A stretch of DNA of 64,000 bases, taken from positions 2,812,001 through 2,876,000 of the forward strand of contig JNLK01000001.1 in NCBI GenBank assembly GCA_000703065.1, given 5' to 3'. This DNA comes from Lachnospiraceae bacterium AC2029. Lineage in GTDB: Bacteria; Bacillota; Clostridia; Lachnospirales; Lachnospiraceae. Shown here in pieces: positions 7,074-16,977 of the stretch (positions within the stretch are counted from its first letter, which is position 1; each line of letters begins with the position of its first letter). The notes beneath the pieces are model-generated. The model had not been told where the DNA came from and ran no database searches. It saw nothing but the letters and a program-made list of their open reading frames with translations. A program made the position numbers and the translations under genes.

Positions 7074-8483
7074 ATGAATCTTTTTGAAGAGATAGGCGAA
7101 GATTTGTTTCGTCCGCTCACAGGGATCAATAAAAGAAAATATGTGGATATTCTTGCTCTTGTATGGGATAAGTGTAAGCGAATGCCAATGTATGCCATTG
7201 AAAAGAGTACTGTTTTTGATATGGCGGAAGAGTATTTTTTAGGACTGGATGAACAGATTGAGCTTGAAGATGACGAGAGAGTGGAATTGGATAACGGTTC
7301 TTCAGATGCTCGTATAATCGCAGGTGGTTTTATCCGACGATTAAAAGATACAGGCTGGTTCATTGAAAAAGAGGGTGAATATGAGGACGAGTCAAAGATT
7401 GCGGTGAATTACAAGGTTGTTCCTATCATCAAGTCTTTTCAGGAAATAGTCAGCCCCACGATTGTCACATATAAGGGAAAGCTTTTTAAGATTTATTCGA
7501 TGTTTGAACACATTTCCGAACTGGGAAGTCCTTATGAAGGTGTGCTGAAAGAGGCGTCGGAAGATTTTGATAATCTTAATCAGGCGCTTCGTATACTGGC
7601 AGCATCGATAGAGGATCATATCGACACCCTGACATCCGGCAAGAAACCGGAAGAGGTGCTGGAATTCTTTGAAAAGTATGAGGAGAAGATCGTTGTAGGA
7701 GCGTATCATCGTTTTAAAACAAATGACAATCTCTTTTATTACAGGGCTAGTCTGTATGAAAGTCTTGATAAGTGTGAAGATACTCTGATGGACGCACTGG
7801 TGGAGGATTATATCGAAACGGAACGTGTTGATAAGGAGGAAGCAACCCGTCAGATAAAGGACTTGATCCAAAAAATACGCATGGATATTGAAGAGATGGA
7901 AGCCATCATGCGAACCATCGATGACAGACATATTTTATATCGGACACGGGCTGTGCAGAAAGCTCAGTTCATGCTGCTTTCCGATGGTAGTGTAAAGAGT
8001 AAGATAAATCATCTTCTCAGGTGTTATGCAAGTGAAATAAAGTCAAAGGATGATCTTTATGAGGAGGATACCACCTGTATCTATGATGTATTCCAGATAT
8101 ACGGCCAGAATTACCTGGACAGCGCGTCCCTCGCGACTCCGGTAAAGAAGAGAAGACCTACACCGATTGATATGATGCTGATGGGGGAGGAACTTGATCT
8201 TGATCTGGTCAATGAAAAGAACAGGGAAATGATGGAGTATATCCGGAATGCTCTGACTTCCGAGAATGTAAATACATTTGCGAGAAATGTACTGAATGGC
8301 AAAACGGCAGTCTCGGCTGGACATGTGTTTGAAGAACATCCGGATGATCTGGTGAAGATCATCGGCCTTTTCACCTATCAGAATTCACCGGAAAGAGAGT
8401 TCGATATTAAGATGAAGGATAATTATGTGGAAAGCTATGGCGTAAGGTTTAGAGAATTTATTGTAGAAGGACGGAAGGCATAG
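7074..8483 (+). CDS. jetA: Wadjet system protein JetA (kleisin-like)
   Basis: A 469-residue protein at the head of a four-gene block with the order and sizes of Wadjet. I recognise the N-terminus (LFEEIGEDLFRPLTG) as the DUF5716/JetA type. In Wadjet, JetA is the kleisin that bridges the SMC-like JetC subunits; the complex extrudes plasmid DNA loops and cleaves small circles. The middle (about 170-330) is predicted helical and charged, as expected of a kleisin linker. It ends two bases before jetB begins. The Wadjet subtype cannot be settled by eye. Confidence 0.85.
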   Translation: MNLFEEIGEDLFRPLTGINKRKYVDILALVWDKCKRMPMYAIEKSTVFDMAEEYFLGLDEQIELEDDERVELDNGSSDARIIAGGFIRRLKDTGWFIEKEGEYEDESKIAVNYKVVPIIKSFQEIVSPTIVTYKGKLFKIYSMFEHISELGSPYEGVLKEASEDFDNLNQALRILAASIEDHIDTLTSGKKPEEVLEFFEKYEEKIVVGAYHRFKTNDNLFYYRASLYESLDKCEDTLMDALVEDYIETERVDKEEATRQIKDLIQKIRMDIEEMEAIMRTIDDRHILYRTRAVQKAQFMLLSDGSVKSKINHLLRCYASEIKSKDDLYEEDTTCIYDVFQIYGQNYLDSASLATPVKKRRPTPIDMMLMGEELDLDLVNEKNREMMEYIRNALTSENVNTFARNVLNGKTAVSAGHVFEEHPDDLVKIIGLFTYQNSPEREFDIKMKDNYVESYGVRFREFIVEGRKA

Positions 8484-8485
8484 GT

Positions 8486-9067
8486 ATGGCTGTAGATATC
8501 AAAGAAGAAATTGCAAATTACCTGCTGAATAATTGTTTCCTCATTGGAAATGTTGACTCTACCAGAGAGAAATACTATTACGTGATCAATCACGAAGAGG
8601 CCTTTCGAAGTATATTTCAGCCCATAGGTTATACGTTGGTTGTTCATAGAAACCTAAGAGTGGTACAGCTTGTAAACCAGCATGGAACAGGAAGATTATC
8701 TTTAAGGAAGTATGAAAGTGTCATGCTTTTGATCTTCCGCCTTTTGTATGTTGAAAAGAGAGAGCGTCTGTCCACAAATGTCGACGAGGTTGTTGCCACC
8801 GTGGAGGAAATAAAGAACGAGTATGAGAAGCTTGGCCTGCCGAAGAAGTTTGATCGTGTTCTTCTGGAGGATTCTCTAAGAAATATTAAGCGATATAACA
8901 TAGTACGGCCGTTGGACAGGCTCCTGGATATGAATTCAAAGATCCAGATATATCCTTCGGTTATGCTGGCAATGCCTGATACCAATATCAAAAAGGCATA
9001 TGAACAGACAAGTGCGCTCCTACAGCAATATGTTAATTCAGACGAGGAGGACGAAGCAGATGATTAA
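8486..9067 (+). CDS. jetB: Wadjet system protein JetB (DUF4194, kite subunit)
   Basis: A 193-residue protein of the DUF4194 type. It has an N-terminal segment IANYLLNNCFLIGN, a winged-helix-like middle with LRKYESVMLLIFRLLY, and an acidic C-terminal tail. It would be the MukE/kite-like partner of JetA and JetC. The gene follows jetA by two bases and overlaps jetC by eight, indicating translational coupling and fixed stoichiometry. Confidence 0.87.
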   Translation: MAVDIKEEIANYLLNNCFLIGNVDSTREKYYYVINHEEAFRSIFQPIGYTLVVHRNLRVVQLVNQHGTGRLSLRKYESVMLLIFRLLYVEKRERLSTNVDEVVATVEEIKNEYEKLGLPKKFDRVLLEDSLRNIKRYNIVRPLDRLLDMNSKIQIYPSVMLAMPDTNIKKAYEQTSALLQQYVNSDEEDEADD

Positions 9068-12000
9068 AATGACAAGACTCCGTCTGATAAACTGGCATAA
9101 TTTTCAGGATGATACGATCGATTTTAAGAATATTACATATCTCCTGGGAGTAAATGCTGTAGGTAAGACAACCATTATGGATGCGATCAGGTATTGTCTT
9201 ACCACCAATAAAGACTTCAATACTGCCGGAAATAAGAAGAGTGGAAGAACGCTTCTTGGATCCGTCCATCAGAAACAGAGAGCGGAGGACAGTTATCTTC
9301 GCTCCGGTCACACGGTTTCATATATTGGTGTTGAATTTAAGGATGAAGGGATTGATAAGACCTTTGTGATCATAGTGCGCGTAGAATCTGAAACGCCGAA
9401 ACAGGATCTGAAAAGGGTGGCACAGGATTGGTATATAACGAAGCCGGGATATAGCCTGGAGGACCTTCCCTTTTTTACAATGGTAAAGAACGGAAGGAGG
9501 CCCACATCCAGAGAAGCATTTAAGCTTGATAATAAGGGGATGGACAGGGCTTCGAATCAGACGGATGCAAGAAGACGTATCTGCAGGGTCCTTGGAATAG
9601 GTGATTCGGAATCGCCGATCGGAAAGAAGTTCAATGAAGTGTTCCATATGGGAACAAGCCTTGAGGATATTAAAGATATCCGCGAGTTCATTTATACATA
9701 TATACTTCCGGAACCGGAGGTTAATATTGAATTCCTGCAAAAGGACATGCAGGAATTGGAGCGTCTGCAGGAGATATTGCAGGAGGCACAGGAACGTGAA
9801 AATCTTCTTGAGCAGATCAATGAGCGGATCATTGAGGCAAAAGAGAAGTTTGCGAAAGTAAAAGTAAATGAGCTGCTTGTTGCATATGCTGAATATCAGG
9901 ACAATGTTGAAGAGCAGCAGGAGAATAAAAAGCTGATCGGGCAATATGAGTCCAGTGTCGAAGTGCTCACGCGAAAATTAGAAGAATTATCCGAGAGAGA
10001 AAAAGAAGCGTCAGACCTTTTATACCGGGCAAGAAAGGCGGCCGAGGAAGATGAAGATAATAAGGAACTGAATGCTTTAAGTAAAGAGAATGAAACCAAA
10101 AAAAGCGTCTATGACAGGTATTGCGCACAGGCGGAGATCTATGAGGGATTATTATCAGAGCTGAAAGCTCTGCGGAAGAAGCTGGATCGATCCGACATTG
10201 TATGTGAATGGGATGAAAGCGTTCTTGAAGATATCGATGCTTCCGAGGAAGAGCATTTATCTGCGATCAGAGCTGTTAGAGGAGCCCTGAATGAAGTCCG
10301 GGAGATTATAAAAGATCAGGATGCGGCATTTAGAACGCAAATTAAGGCTCTGGAAACAACCATAGCAGAGCTTGAAATACTGGTCACGCAGTTATCGTCA
10401 GGAAAGATGGATTACCCGAAGGAAGCGATTCTTGTCAGAGACCGGATCAATGAAGCGCTTATATCAGAGAACAGGTCTGAAGATGCCAAGCTGCTGTGTG
10501 AGTGGTTATATATGCTTGATGAAAGCTGGCAGGATGCGGTTGAGAGTTACCTGAACACACAAAGGTTCAACATCATAGTTTCGCCTGAGAATTACTTGTT
10601 GGCAAAGAAGGTGTTCATTTCTTTAGGAGATAGCGTAAAGGGAATCGGCCTTGTTGATACGCGAAAGCAGGGCGCTTTCGCTAAAAAGAATGAAGACTGC
10701 AGATATCTTAGCGACACAGTGGAGTCAGAAAACCCATATGCCAAGTGGTATGTTGACTTTATCATGCGCGGACTGATCTGCTGTGACAGCTCAGATGATC
10801 TTGAGAACCATAAGAGGAGTGTGACCCGGGATCGATTAAGATTTCAGAATTTCACTTTGCAGAGAATGGCAAAGCAGGATCACTATATCGGTGTTGATGC
10901 GATCGAGAAGAAGCTTGAAAAGACCAAAAGGGAGTTATCCGCCAGGCAGCGGGAGTTGAATCTGACCAGGGAGAAGAAGGAGGGGTTTGATGTCGTTTCC
11001 TCCACATATGACAGGTTTAGTTCGGGCAATAAACTTGATCTGATGGAGGAGTATTCGGAATCGAAAAAGAAGGCGGTTGAATTCAAATGCGAGATTGAGA
11101 AAACCGAAAAACGCATAGAAGAATTAACCAGGAATCCCATTCTTCTGGCTATGTTTGATCATGTCAGCGAGTGTGAATCAAATTATCGAAAGATAAATGA
11201 TGAGATCACATCTGAAAAGGCGAAGAAGCAGAACCTTGAGGATGCGATACAGCAGCTTGTTAAGAAGAATGAGGAACTTGTAGCCCTGAGTGATACTGTT
11301 AAAATCCAATATGAAAAAGAACTCTCTGACTTCCGGGAGTATTCCGGCGAAGTGACCAGAAAGTATAATGATGAGAGGAAGAATAAAAAGGCCTCCGCTA
11401 TTGCATACAACTATAGAAACAGTGTGTCGCATGACAAAAATCAACTGAACAACTATATGTATCAGTATCTGATTCCATTACAGAATAAGTATACTGCTAC
11501 TTATACCTGTGATTTTCCGGAGGGTATCGAAGGAGCCTCAAGATATCAGCAGGAGTATATTTCTCTTAAAAACATTGAGCTGGAGCGCCATAAGGCAGAA
11601 CTGTCTCAGGCACAGACCCGCTGTAAGGAAAGATTCCGTAAAGAGGTTCTGTTCCGGATGAAGGATGATATTTTACATGCAAGACAGCAGTTTAAGCAGA
11701 TAAACCGCGTTATGGAGAAACTCAGATACGGTGAGGAAAGCTATCGCTTTGGGATCGATCGAAGCAAGGACAAAGAACTCGGCATGTTCTATGACATAAT
11801 CATGGATAAGGACAACCAGCAGATCGATCAGGATAATGAGATCATGATGTATCTTGCGGAGGTCAATAAATCCGAGGTATTTGAGAGTCAGATCGAGGAC
11901 TTCATGAGTCGGATCATGATCGACGTGGAAGAACATGCAAAAGAGAACCTTTCCGGCAATAAAACCGGAGCCAGGAGTGTGGGAATGTATGTCGATTACA

Positions 12001-12395
12001 GGACCTATCTCGATTATGACATTATCGTTAAAAACAGTGTTACCGGAATGGAGGTTCCTCTGTCAAAGGTAAGTGGTGAAGGAAGTGGAGGAGAAAATCA
12101 GGCACCGTTCTACGTCGCTATATGTGCGTCGCTGCTTCAGATTTATGAGAAGAATCCGGATGACTGCATCAGACTTGTCCTTCTGGATGAAGCCTTTAAT
12201 AATATGACCAGTGATCGCATCGAGCCGATGATGAATATGTTTAAATCCCTGAATCTTCAGCTTGTTCTTATTGCTACCGCTGAGAAAGCAACATCGATAT
12301 TTCCTTATTGCGATATTACATATTCGATTGTTAAGTCCGGCAATAGGAATGCTATAGGCGTATTCGAAAGGACGGATGCAAATGGACTACCGTAA
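9060..12395 (+). CDS. jetC: Wadjet system protein JetC (SMC-like ATPase)
   Basis: An 1111-residue SMC-like ATPase. The Walker A GVNAVGKTT lies at residues 30-38. Two long coiled-coil arms flank a hinge-like segment around residues 480-560 (WQDAVESYLNTQRF). The C-terminal lobe has the signature-like SGEGSGGENQ, then Walker B LVLLDEAFNNM. No CxxC zinc hook is present, so it is SMC/MukB-like, not Rad50/SbcC-like. The start at 9060 (MIKMTRLRLINWHNFQ) matches how these ATPases begin and overlaps jetB; an upstream in-frame ATG at 9000 lies within jetB. It is the motor of plasmid recognition and loop extrusion. Confidence 0.9.
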   Translation: MIKMTRLRLINWHNFQDDTIDFKNITYLLGVNAVGKTTIMDAIRYCLTTNKDFNTAGNKKSGRTLLGSVHQKQRAEDSYLRSGHTVSYIGVEFKDEGIDKTFVIIVRVESETPKQDLKRVAQDWYITKPGYSLEDLPFFTMVKNGRRPTSREAFKLDNKGMDRASNQTDARRRICRVLGIGDSESPIGKKFNEVFHMGTSLEDIKDIREFIYTYILPEPEVNIEFLQKDMQELERLQEILQEAQERENLLEQINERIIEAKEKFAKVKVNELLVAYAEYQDNVEEQQENKKLIGQYESSVEVLTRKLEELSEREKEASDLLYRARKAAEEDEDNKELNALSKENETKKSVYDRYCAQAEIYEGLLSELKALRKKLDRSDIVCEWDESVLEDIDASEEEHLSAIRAVRGALNEVREIIKDQDAAFRTQIKALETTIAELEILVTQLSSGKMDYPKEAILVRDRINEALISENRSEDAKLLCEWLYMLDESWQDAVESYLNTQRFNIIVSPENYLLAKKVFISLGDSVKGIGLVDTRKQGAFAKKNEDCRYLSDTVESENPYAKWYVDFIMRGLICCDSSDDLENHKRSVTRDRLRFQNFTLQRMAKQDHYIGVDAIEKKLEKTKRELSARQRELNLTREKKEGFDVVSSTYDRFSSGNKLDLMEEYSESKKKAVEFKCEIEKTEKRIEELTRNPILLAMFDHVSECESNYRKINDEITSEKAKKQNLEDAIQQLVKKNEELVALSDTVKIQYEKELSDFREYSGEVTRKYNDERKNKKASAIAYNYRNSVSHDKNQLNNYMYQYLIPLQNKYTATYTCDFPEGIEGASRYQQEYISLKNIELERHKAELSQAQTRCKERFRKEVLFRMKDDILHARQQFKQINRVMEKLRYGEESYRFGIDRSKDKELGMFYDIIMDKDNQQIDQDNEIMMYLAEVNKSEVFESQIEDFMSRIMIDVEEHAKENLSGNKTGARSVGMYVDYRTYLDYDIIVKNSVTGMEVPLSKVSGEGSGGENQAPFYVAICASLLQIYEKNPDDCIRLVLLDEAFNNMTSDRIEPMMNMFKSLNLQLVLIATAEKATSIFPYCDITYSIVKSGNRNAIGVFERTDANGLP

Positions 12396-13605
12396 GGATA
12401 TTATCAGCCGATTACTGGATGTATATGAACGAAGAAACGGTTATGCCAGGCAGCCGGAAGAATTAAGGACGATCCAATTGGATGTTACGAAAGAATATCC
12501 GGCATATACTGACAGGTATAATCATGAGAGGTATATGGAAATCAATGCTGCGATAGAGAAAGATATTGCGGAAGGATATATTATCGCTGAAAAGGATCAG
12601 GCGGGCCGTTATTCCAAGATCAAGCTTAACATTTTGAAGGTTGATGCATGCTACGCGCTTTTGAAAAGAAGCAGTATCCCTGAGCAATGTCAGAAGGTGC
12701 TCAAGGTTTTGGAAAAGACAGATTGTGCAGGATCAGATCTGATCAACAGAATAGTAAATGATTTCCGTAGTCAGGTCAAAGATTATAAAAAACTTCCGTA
12801 TGATCTGGGATATGATGCCCGCCGTGTCGCAGAAGTGCTTCACATACTTGCGGCTGTGACGAAGCTTTCGACGGAAACATATATCCGTAATTTTTCCACA
12901 GCGTTATTTAAGGATTCAAAACGATTTCAAAGAGAGTTCAGACCTACGATAGAGAGTATTCTGTTTGATTATACGGATGATGTTGTAGAAAAGGATGATA
13001 TCCTGGGGTATTACAACCTGTACGAGAACCCTACCTATGTGCTTATAAAGGGAAATGCACAGGTTGTATTTGACAGATCAGAAATAGAGCTGGCTGAAAT
13101 GCCGGGAGGCATAGCTTTATCTAACGGTTCCCTTGCAGGGATCAGAAAAATCACGGTTAAATCATCTAAGATAGTTACAGTCGAGAATCTTACGACGTAT
13201 CATGATTGTGATGAGTCGGAAGCAGTATATATTTATCTTGGGGGGTATCACAACACATCCAAACAAAAACTCCTTGAATTGATATATACAAATAACAAGG
13301 ACAAAGAATACTATCATGAAGGAGATCTGGATGTTTATGGGTTCCTGATCCTGGATAATCTTAAGAAGAAGACCGGGATACCGTTTAAGCCCTTAATGAT
13401 GGATCTGGGGACCATAGACAGGTTCTTCCATGCCGGACTCTATAAAAAGCTGACCGCCGGGGACAGGAAAACCATCGCCGAAAAAATGGACGGGCAACTG
13501 TCGGAGTATAAAGATGTTTTGAACTATATGCTTGAGAACGATTGTAAGGTGGAACAGGAATCAATCAAGGCGGTTGAAATGATCGAGAACAGAACTGAGG
13601 GCTAA
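12382..13605 (+). CDS. jetD: Wadjet system protein JetD (Toprim nuclease)
   Basis: About 407 residues. A variable N-terminal half contains winged-helix-like segments. The C-terminal DUF2220 Toprim-type domain has VENLTTYH (conserved Glu) and EGDLDVYGFLIL (Asp-x-Asp metal site). In Wadjet, JetD is the topoisomerase-VI-like nuclease that cleaves the extruded plasmid. The gene overlaps the end of jetC. ATG 12382 has better spacing from AAGGACGG than ATG 12376, two codons upstream. All catalytic-looking residues are present, so the system appears complete. Confidence 0.87.
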   Translation: MDYRKDIISRLLDVYERRNGYARQPEELRTIQLDVTKEYPAYTDRYNHERYMEINAAIEKDIAEGYIIAEKDQAGRYSKIKLNILKVDACYALLKRSSIPEQCQKVLKVLEKTDCAGSDLINRIVNDFRSQVKDYKKLPYDLGYDARRVAEVLHILAAVTKLSTETYIRNFSTALFKDSKRFQREFRPTIESILFDYTDDVVEKDDILGYYNLYENPTYVLIKGNAQVVFDRSEIELAEMPGGIALSNGSLAGIRKITVKSSKIVTVENLTTYHDCDESEAVYIYLGGYHNTSKQKLLELIYTNNKDKEYYHEGDLDVYGFLILDNLKKKTGIPFKPLMMDLGTIDRFFHAGLYKKLTAGDRKTIAEKMDGQLSEYKDVLNYMLENDCKVEQESIKAVEMIENRTEG

Positions 13606-13630
13606 GTTATTATAGACGCCATCGGAAAGA

Positions 13631-13696
13631 AATGAAGGATCGGCCGCTGATCCGCATGGGTATCGAAATGCTGGAGATCGTGAATGATCGTAAATG
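13631..13696 (+). pseudogene. Possible C-terminal gene remnant, 21 codons
   Basis: A short frame (MKDRPLIRMGIEMLEIV...) between jetD and the permease. It resembles the tail of a helical protein and has no ribosome site, so a remnant is more likely than a peptide gene. Confidence 0.2.
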
Positions 13697-13715
13697 ACAA
13701 GACGGAGTAGTTTTG

Positions 13716-14690
13716 ATGGATGAACATTTAAACGGGAGAGAAAGGACCATATGGAGCCGGCTTCCGGTGACTTTTCTTACGGCGCTTTTCTGCTGTGTGC
13801 TATGGGGAAGCGCATCTCCCGCGATCAAAATAGCATATGAGATTTTTGAGATTCCGCCGGATGATACGGCGTCAAGGATCATGCTGGCAGGTGCCAGGTT
13901 CTTCCTGGCGGGAGTGATGACGATCCTCTTCGGGTCCATCGTATCACGCCGTTTCCTGCGACCGCGAAGCAGATCATGGAAATATGTCGGGATCCTTTCC
14001 CTGCTGCAGACGGTGGGGCAGTATTTCTTCTTTTTCATGTCGCTGGCCTATATCAGCGGCGTGAGAGGATCGATCATAAATGCGTCCGGGAATTTCCTGG
14101 CCATTGTGATCGCGGCCTGCATTTTCCGTATGGAGAAGCTGACGGTAAGAAAGATCCTCGGATGTGTAGTGGGATTTACAGGGATCATATTCATCCTTGG
14201 TGGATTTCAGGGAATGGCCGAAGGCGGAGCGATCACATTTCAGGGTGAAGGCGCCATGCTGATGGCCGCACTTTTCTATGCATTTTCTTCATGCTGCATC
14301 AAGAAATATTCCCGGCACGAGAATCCTGTCACCCTGAGCGGATACCAGTTTCTGCTGGGCGGCATCGTGCTTTATGTGGCGGGCTGGATCATGGGAGGAG
14401 AACTGGTCTTCCGGAGCGCATCCTGTGTGTACAACCTCCTCTACATGGGATTCATCTCCGCCGGGGCCTACACTTTGTGGGGAGTGCTTCTGAAGTATAA
14501 CCCGGTCAGCAGAGTGGCCATCTTCGGATTCATGAATCCGGTGATGGGAGTCCTTCTTTCCGCCTGGTTGCTGGGCGAGAACAATGAAGCCTTCTCGATC
14601 ACAGGAGTCGTGTCCCTGCTGCTTGTCGCGGCCGGTATCCTGATCGTAAATATTGCTCCGAAGAAAGCGGATAACGCGGGAGAGGAATGA
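13716..14690 (+). CDS. DMT-superfamily (EamA) transporter
   Basis: A 324-residue membrane protein with about ten hydrophobic helices in two EamA repeats. The first repeat contains FCCVLWGSASPAIKIAYE, the usual EamA opening; the second starts around GEGAMLMAALFYAFSS. These permeases export or import amino acids, nucleotides or small metabolites; the substrate here is unknown. ATG 13716 is preferred over the adjacent TTG at 13713. Its stop overlaps the start of the radical SAM gene (ATGA), so the two are coupled. The pairing suggests, without proof, that the permease moves a substrate or product of that enzyme. Confidence 0.88.
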   Translation: MDEHLNGRERTIWSRLPVTFLTALFCCVLWGSASPAIKIAYEIFEIPPDDTASRIMLAGARFFLAGVMTILFGSIVSRRFLRPRSRSWKYVGILSLLQTVGQYFFFFMSLAYISGVRGSIINASGNFLAIVIAACIFRMEKLTVRKILGCVVGFTGIIFILGGFQGMAEGGAITFQGEGAMLMAALFYAFSSCCIKKYSRHENPVTLSGYQFLLGGIVLYVAGWIMGGELVFRSASCVYNLLYMGFISAGAYTLWGVLLKYNPVSRVAIFGFMNPVMGVLLSAWLLGENNEAFSITGVVSLLLVAAGILIVNIAPKKADNAGEE

Positions 14691-15826
14691 AAATGTATCA
14701 TCCGATCAAGGAAAAGAATATGCAGGAGCTCGCCGGGTATCAGATCCGGCTGAGAAGTCATCCCCGGCTTCGGTATCTTTTTTTCGAACTGACGGATAAA
14801 TGCAATCTGAACTGCCGGCATTGCGGGAGCGCCTGTACCGGGAACAATGATACATATTTGGATGTTGCCATCGTGTCAAAGGTGATGAAGGAAGTGAAGG
14901 AGAAGTACGGGACGTCGGATCTGATGATCTGCCTCACCGGCGGGGAACCGCTTCTTCATCCGGATGCCGTGAAGGTGATAGCCGAGGCGCGTGCGCTGGG
15001 ATTTCCTGTTGGAATGACCACCAACGGGACCCTGATCGACAGCAATACTGCGAAGAAGCTTGTATTGTCCGGGCTGGATACCATCGCTGTCAGTCTTGAC
15101 GGGCTGGGCCGGACACATGATGAATTTCGCGTGGCGACGGGAAGCTTCGACAAAGCGGTTCAGGGGATCCGTTTTTTGAAAGAATATGGGTTGGAGCCGG
15201 AGGTGCTTACGGTCGTTCATAAGGGGAACTACGGTCAGTTGGAGGAGATGTATCATTTCCTGAGAAGTGAGGACATTTATTCCTGGAGACTTGTAAATGT
15301 GGAGCCCATCGGGAGAGCCCTCGGCAACCCTGAATTGCTTCTATCCCCGGGCGAAATGAAGGGCCTTTTGGACTTTATCCGGGAGAAACGTTTTGACAAC
15401 GAGAATGATATGGAAGTCACTTACGGCTGCTCCCATTTTACTTCCTACGAATATGAAAATGAGATCAGAGACTATTATTTCCAATGCGGCGCCGGGACAT
15501 TTGTCGCAGGCATTATGGCTGACGGAAGCATCGGTGCGTGCCTGGACATCGAGCGACGGAAGGATCTTGTCCAGGGGAATGTGTATCAGGATAGCTTTAC
15601 GGAGGTGTGGGAGAATCGGTTTGAAGTCTTCAGAAGGGACAGGTCCACGGACAGCAGCACATGCCGGTCCTGCGGATACAGAGGCGTATGCCTTGGGGAT
15701 TCCGCCCATACCTGGGATTATGATGAGAACGAGCCCAGGTATTGCCTGATGAAGGGGCTGATAGAGGGAAATGACAGGTACTGTCCGCGATGTGGCGAAG
15801 ACAGTATCAATGAGATTGAAAACTGA
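14687..15826 (+). CDS. Radical SAM/SPASM-domain protein
   Basis: A 379-residue radical SAM enzyme. The [4Fe-4S] cluster motif CNLNCRHC uses Cys39, Cys43 and Cys46, and GGEPLLHPD follows at about residue 86. A C-terminal SPASM region has cysteines in FQCGAG, GACLD, CRSCGYRGVC and CLMKG, enough for auxiliary Fe-S clusters. The last residues carry a CPRCG half zinc ribbon. SPASM enzymes modify peptides or sulfatases or take part in heme-like pathways. No short precursor-peptide gene is evident in the 92 bases downstream, so the substrate stays open. Confidence 0.88.
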   Translation: MKMYHPIKEKNMQELAGYQIRLRSHPRLRYLFFELTDKCNLNCRHCGSACTGNNDTYLDVAIVSKVMKEVKEKYGTSDLMICLTGGEPLLHPDAVKVIAEARALGFPVGMTTNGTLIDSNTAKKLVLSGLDTIAVSLDGLGRTHDEFRVATGSFDKAVQGIRFLKEYGLEPEVLTVVHKGNYGQLEEMYHFLRSEDIYSWRLVNVEPIGRALGNPELLLSPGEMKGLLDFIREKRFDNENDMEVTYGCSHFTSYEYENEIRDYYFQCGAGTFVAGIMADGSIGACLDIERRKDLVQGNVYQDSFTEVWENRFEVFRRDRSTDSSTCRSCGYRGVCLGDSAHTWDYDENEPRYCLMKGLIEGNDRYCPRCGEDSINEIEN

Positions 15827-15918
15827 TATGATTTTGCAAAGTCTGACGATACCGGAACAGGGGGAGCCTGAGTTCTCCGGGGGAGTCTTATGATATCAAA
15901 TAAGTTGGAGGTTTAATT

Positions 15919-16656
15919 ATGGGCATTAAGTTTCCGAATACGGACAAGGAGTACATCGTTGTAGTAGGCAGACCGGAATTACTTGAGAGAGCGATCGAAC
16001 TGGGATATCAGGATGTTGTGCTGAAGCCTGACGGCGCATTTTCCAAGGAAGAGAAAGACTGGATCGTGCAGAACGGAAAAACGGTCGTGTATATTACTTT
16101 CACCGAGGGGAAGAAGTATGGCGGATACTCAACTGAAACCTTGAAGAATGAGGCTATAGCTTCAAAATTACAACAGGCAGCCCAAAAGGCAGGGCGCAAA
16201 GGGATCTTCTCAGATATTGACGAGCTGTGGGATAATTTACACCGGTATATCGTATTCTATGAATTGGCCGGCAGGATGAAAGGTGATGGATCATTTGTCG
16301 AGACGATAGAGGATGCGAAAAAAGCATTTCCTGAAGAGAAGGAAATTGAAGCATTCCTGATATTTGATGGGATGATCCACGTGACAGATTATACCGACAA
16401 ATGTGGGAACTGTCACGAGGGTCTCGAATCAGAAGATAAGTATTGTCGGTATTGCGGGACAAAACGAGGTGAAGGAAAGTTTCTGCCCTATAGAAACAGA
16501 TCTTATGTTCTTTACGGCCCGCCGATAACTACTAAGAACAAATGTAGGGCCTGTGGATATTCGTGGGAGGTTTCCGGATTAGGAGGGGATAGGTCAGAGT
16601 ATTGTCCGCGATGTGGGAAGAGACGTCTTGATAAAGAGGAAGAGCGTGCGTTTTAA
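15919..16656 (+). CDS. Protein of unknown function with two zinc ribbons
   Basis: A 245-residue protein beginning MGIKFPNTDKEYIVVV, with AAGTTGGAGG before the ATG. The N-terminal about 150 residues have alternating strands and helices and no family I recognise. Two zinc ribbons follow: CGNC with CRYCG (about residues 160-180) and CRACG with CPRCG (about 205-235). The second ends close to the wording seen at the tail of the radical SAM protein upstream. A protein- or nucleic-acid-binding adaptor role is plausible but unproved. Confidence 0.6.
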   Translation: MGIKFPNTDKEYIVVVGRPELLERAIELGYQDVVLKPDGAFSKEEKDWIVQNGKTVVYITFTEGKKYGGYSTETLKNEAIASKLQQAAQKAGRKGIFSDIDELWDNLHRYIVFYELAGRMKGDGSFVETIEDAKKAFPEEKEIEAFLIFDGMIHVTDYTDKCGNCHEGLESEDKYCRYCGTKRGEGKFLPYRNRSYVLYGPPITTKNKCRACGYSWEVSGLGGDRSEYCPRCGKRRLDKEEERAF

Positions 16657-16701
16657 TCATATAGAGGAAAAATGAATACACAACAAGGAGGATGAGTTGA
16701 A

Positions 16702-16971
16702 ATGATGATCAGTCCGGAATGCTTTGTTAGGAGATTAAAGGATAATACGTTTGAGGAACTGATTGCCGAAAGGGATTTGTTGGTTTTCGAATTGAAGGAG
16801 TTGGAAAAGATAGTATTCAAGGATGATAGAATGGATCCCAGATGGAGCGTTCGTCCCGGACCGAATGTACAGTACCAGATGAATCTGGAATATCTTGCGG
16901 CACTGTGCAAACATATTGCGGAAAGGTACAATCGGGAGATTGTACATGGGGATGATGAGGAAGAAGAGTAA
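16702..16971 (+). CDS. Small acidic protein of unknown function
   Basis: An 89-residue frame with AAGGAGG ahead of its start and six bases before the endonuclease gene. It is rich in Glu and Leu, probably helical, and ends in an acidic DDEEEE tail. I do not recognise a family. An acidic protein encoded immediately upstream of a nuclease could be an inhibitor, but nothing in the sequence shows this. Confidence 0.55.
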   Translation: MMISPECFVRRLKDNTFEELIAERDLLVFELKELEKIVFKDDRMDPRWSVRPGPNVQYQMNLEYLAALCKHIAERYNREIVHGDDEEEE

Positions 16972-16977
16972 GGCGAT

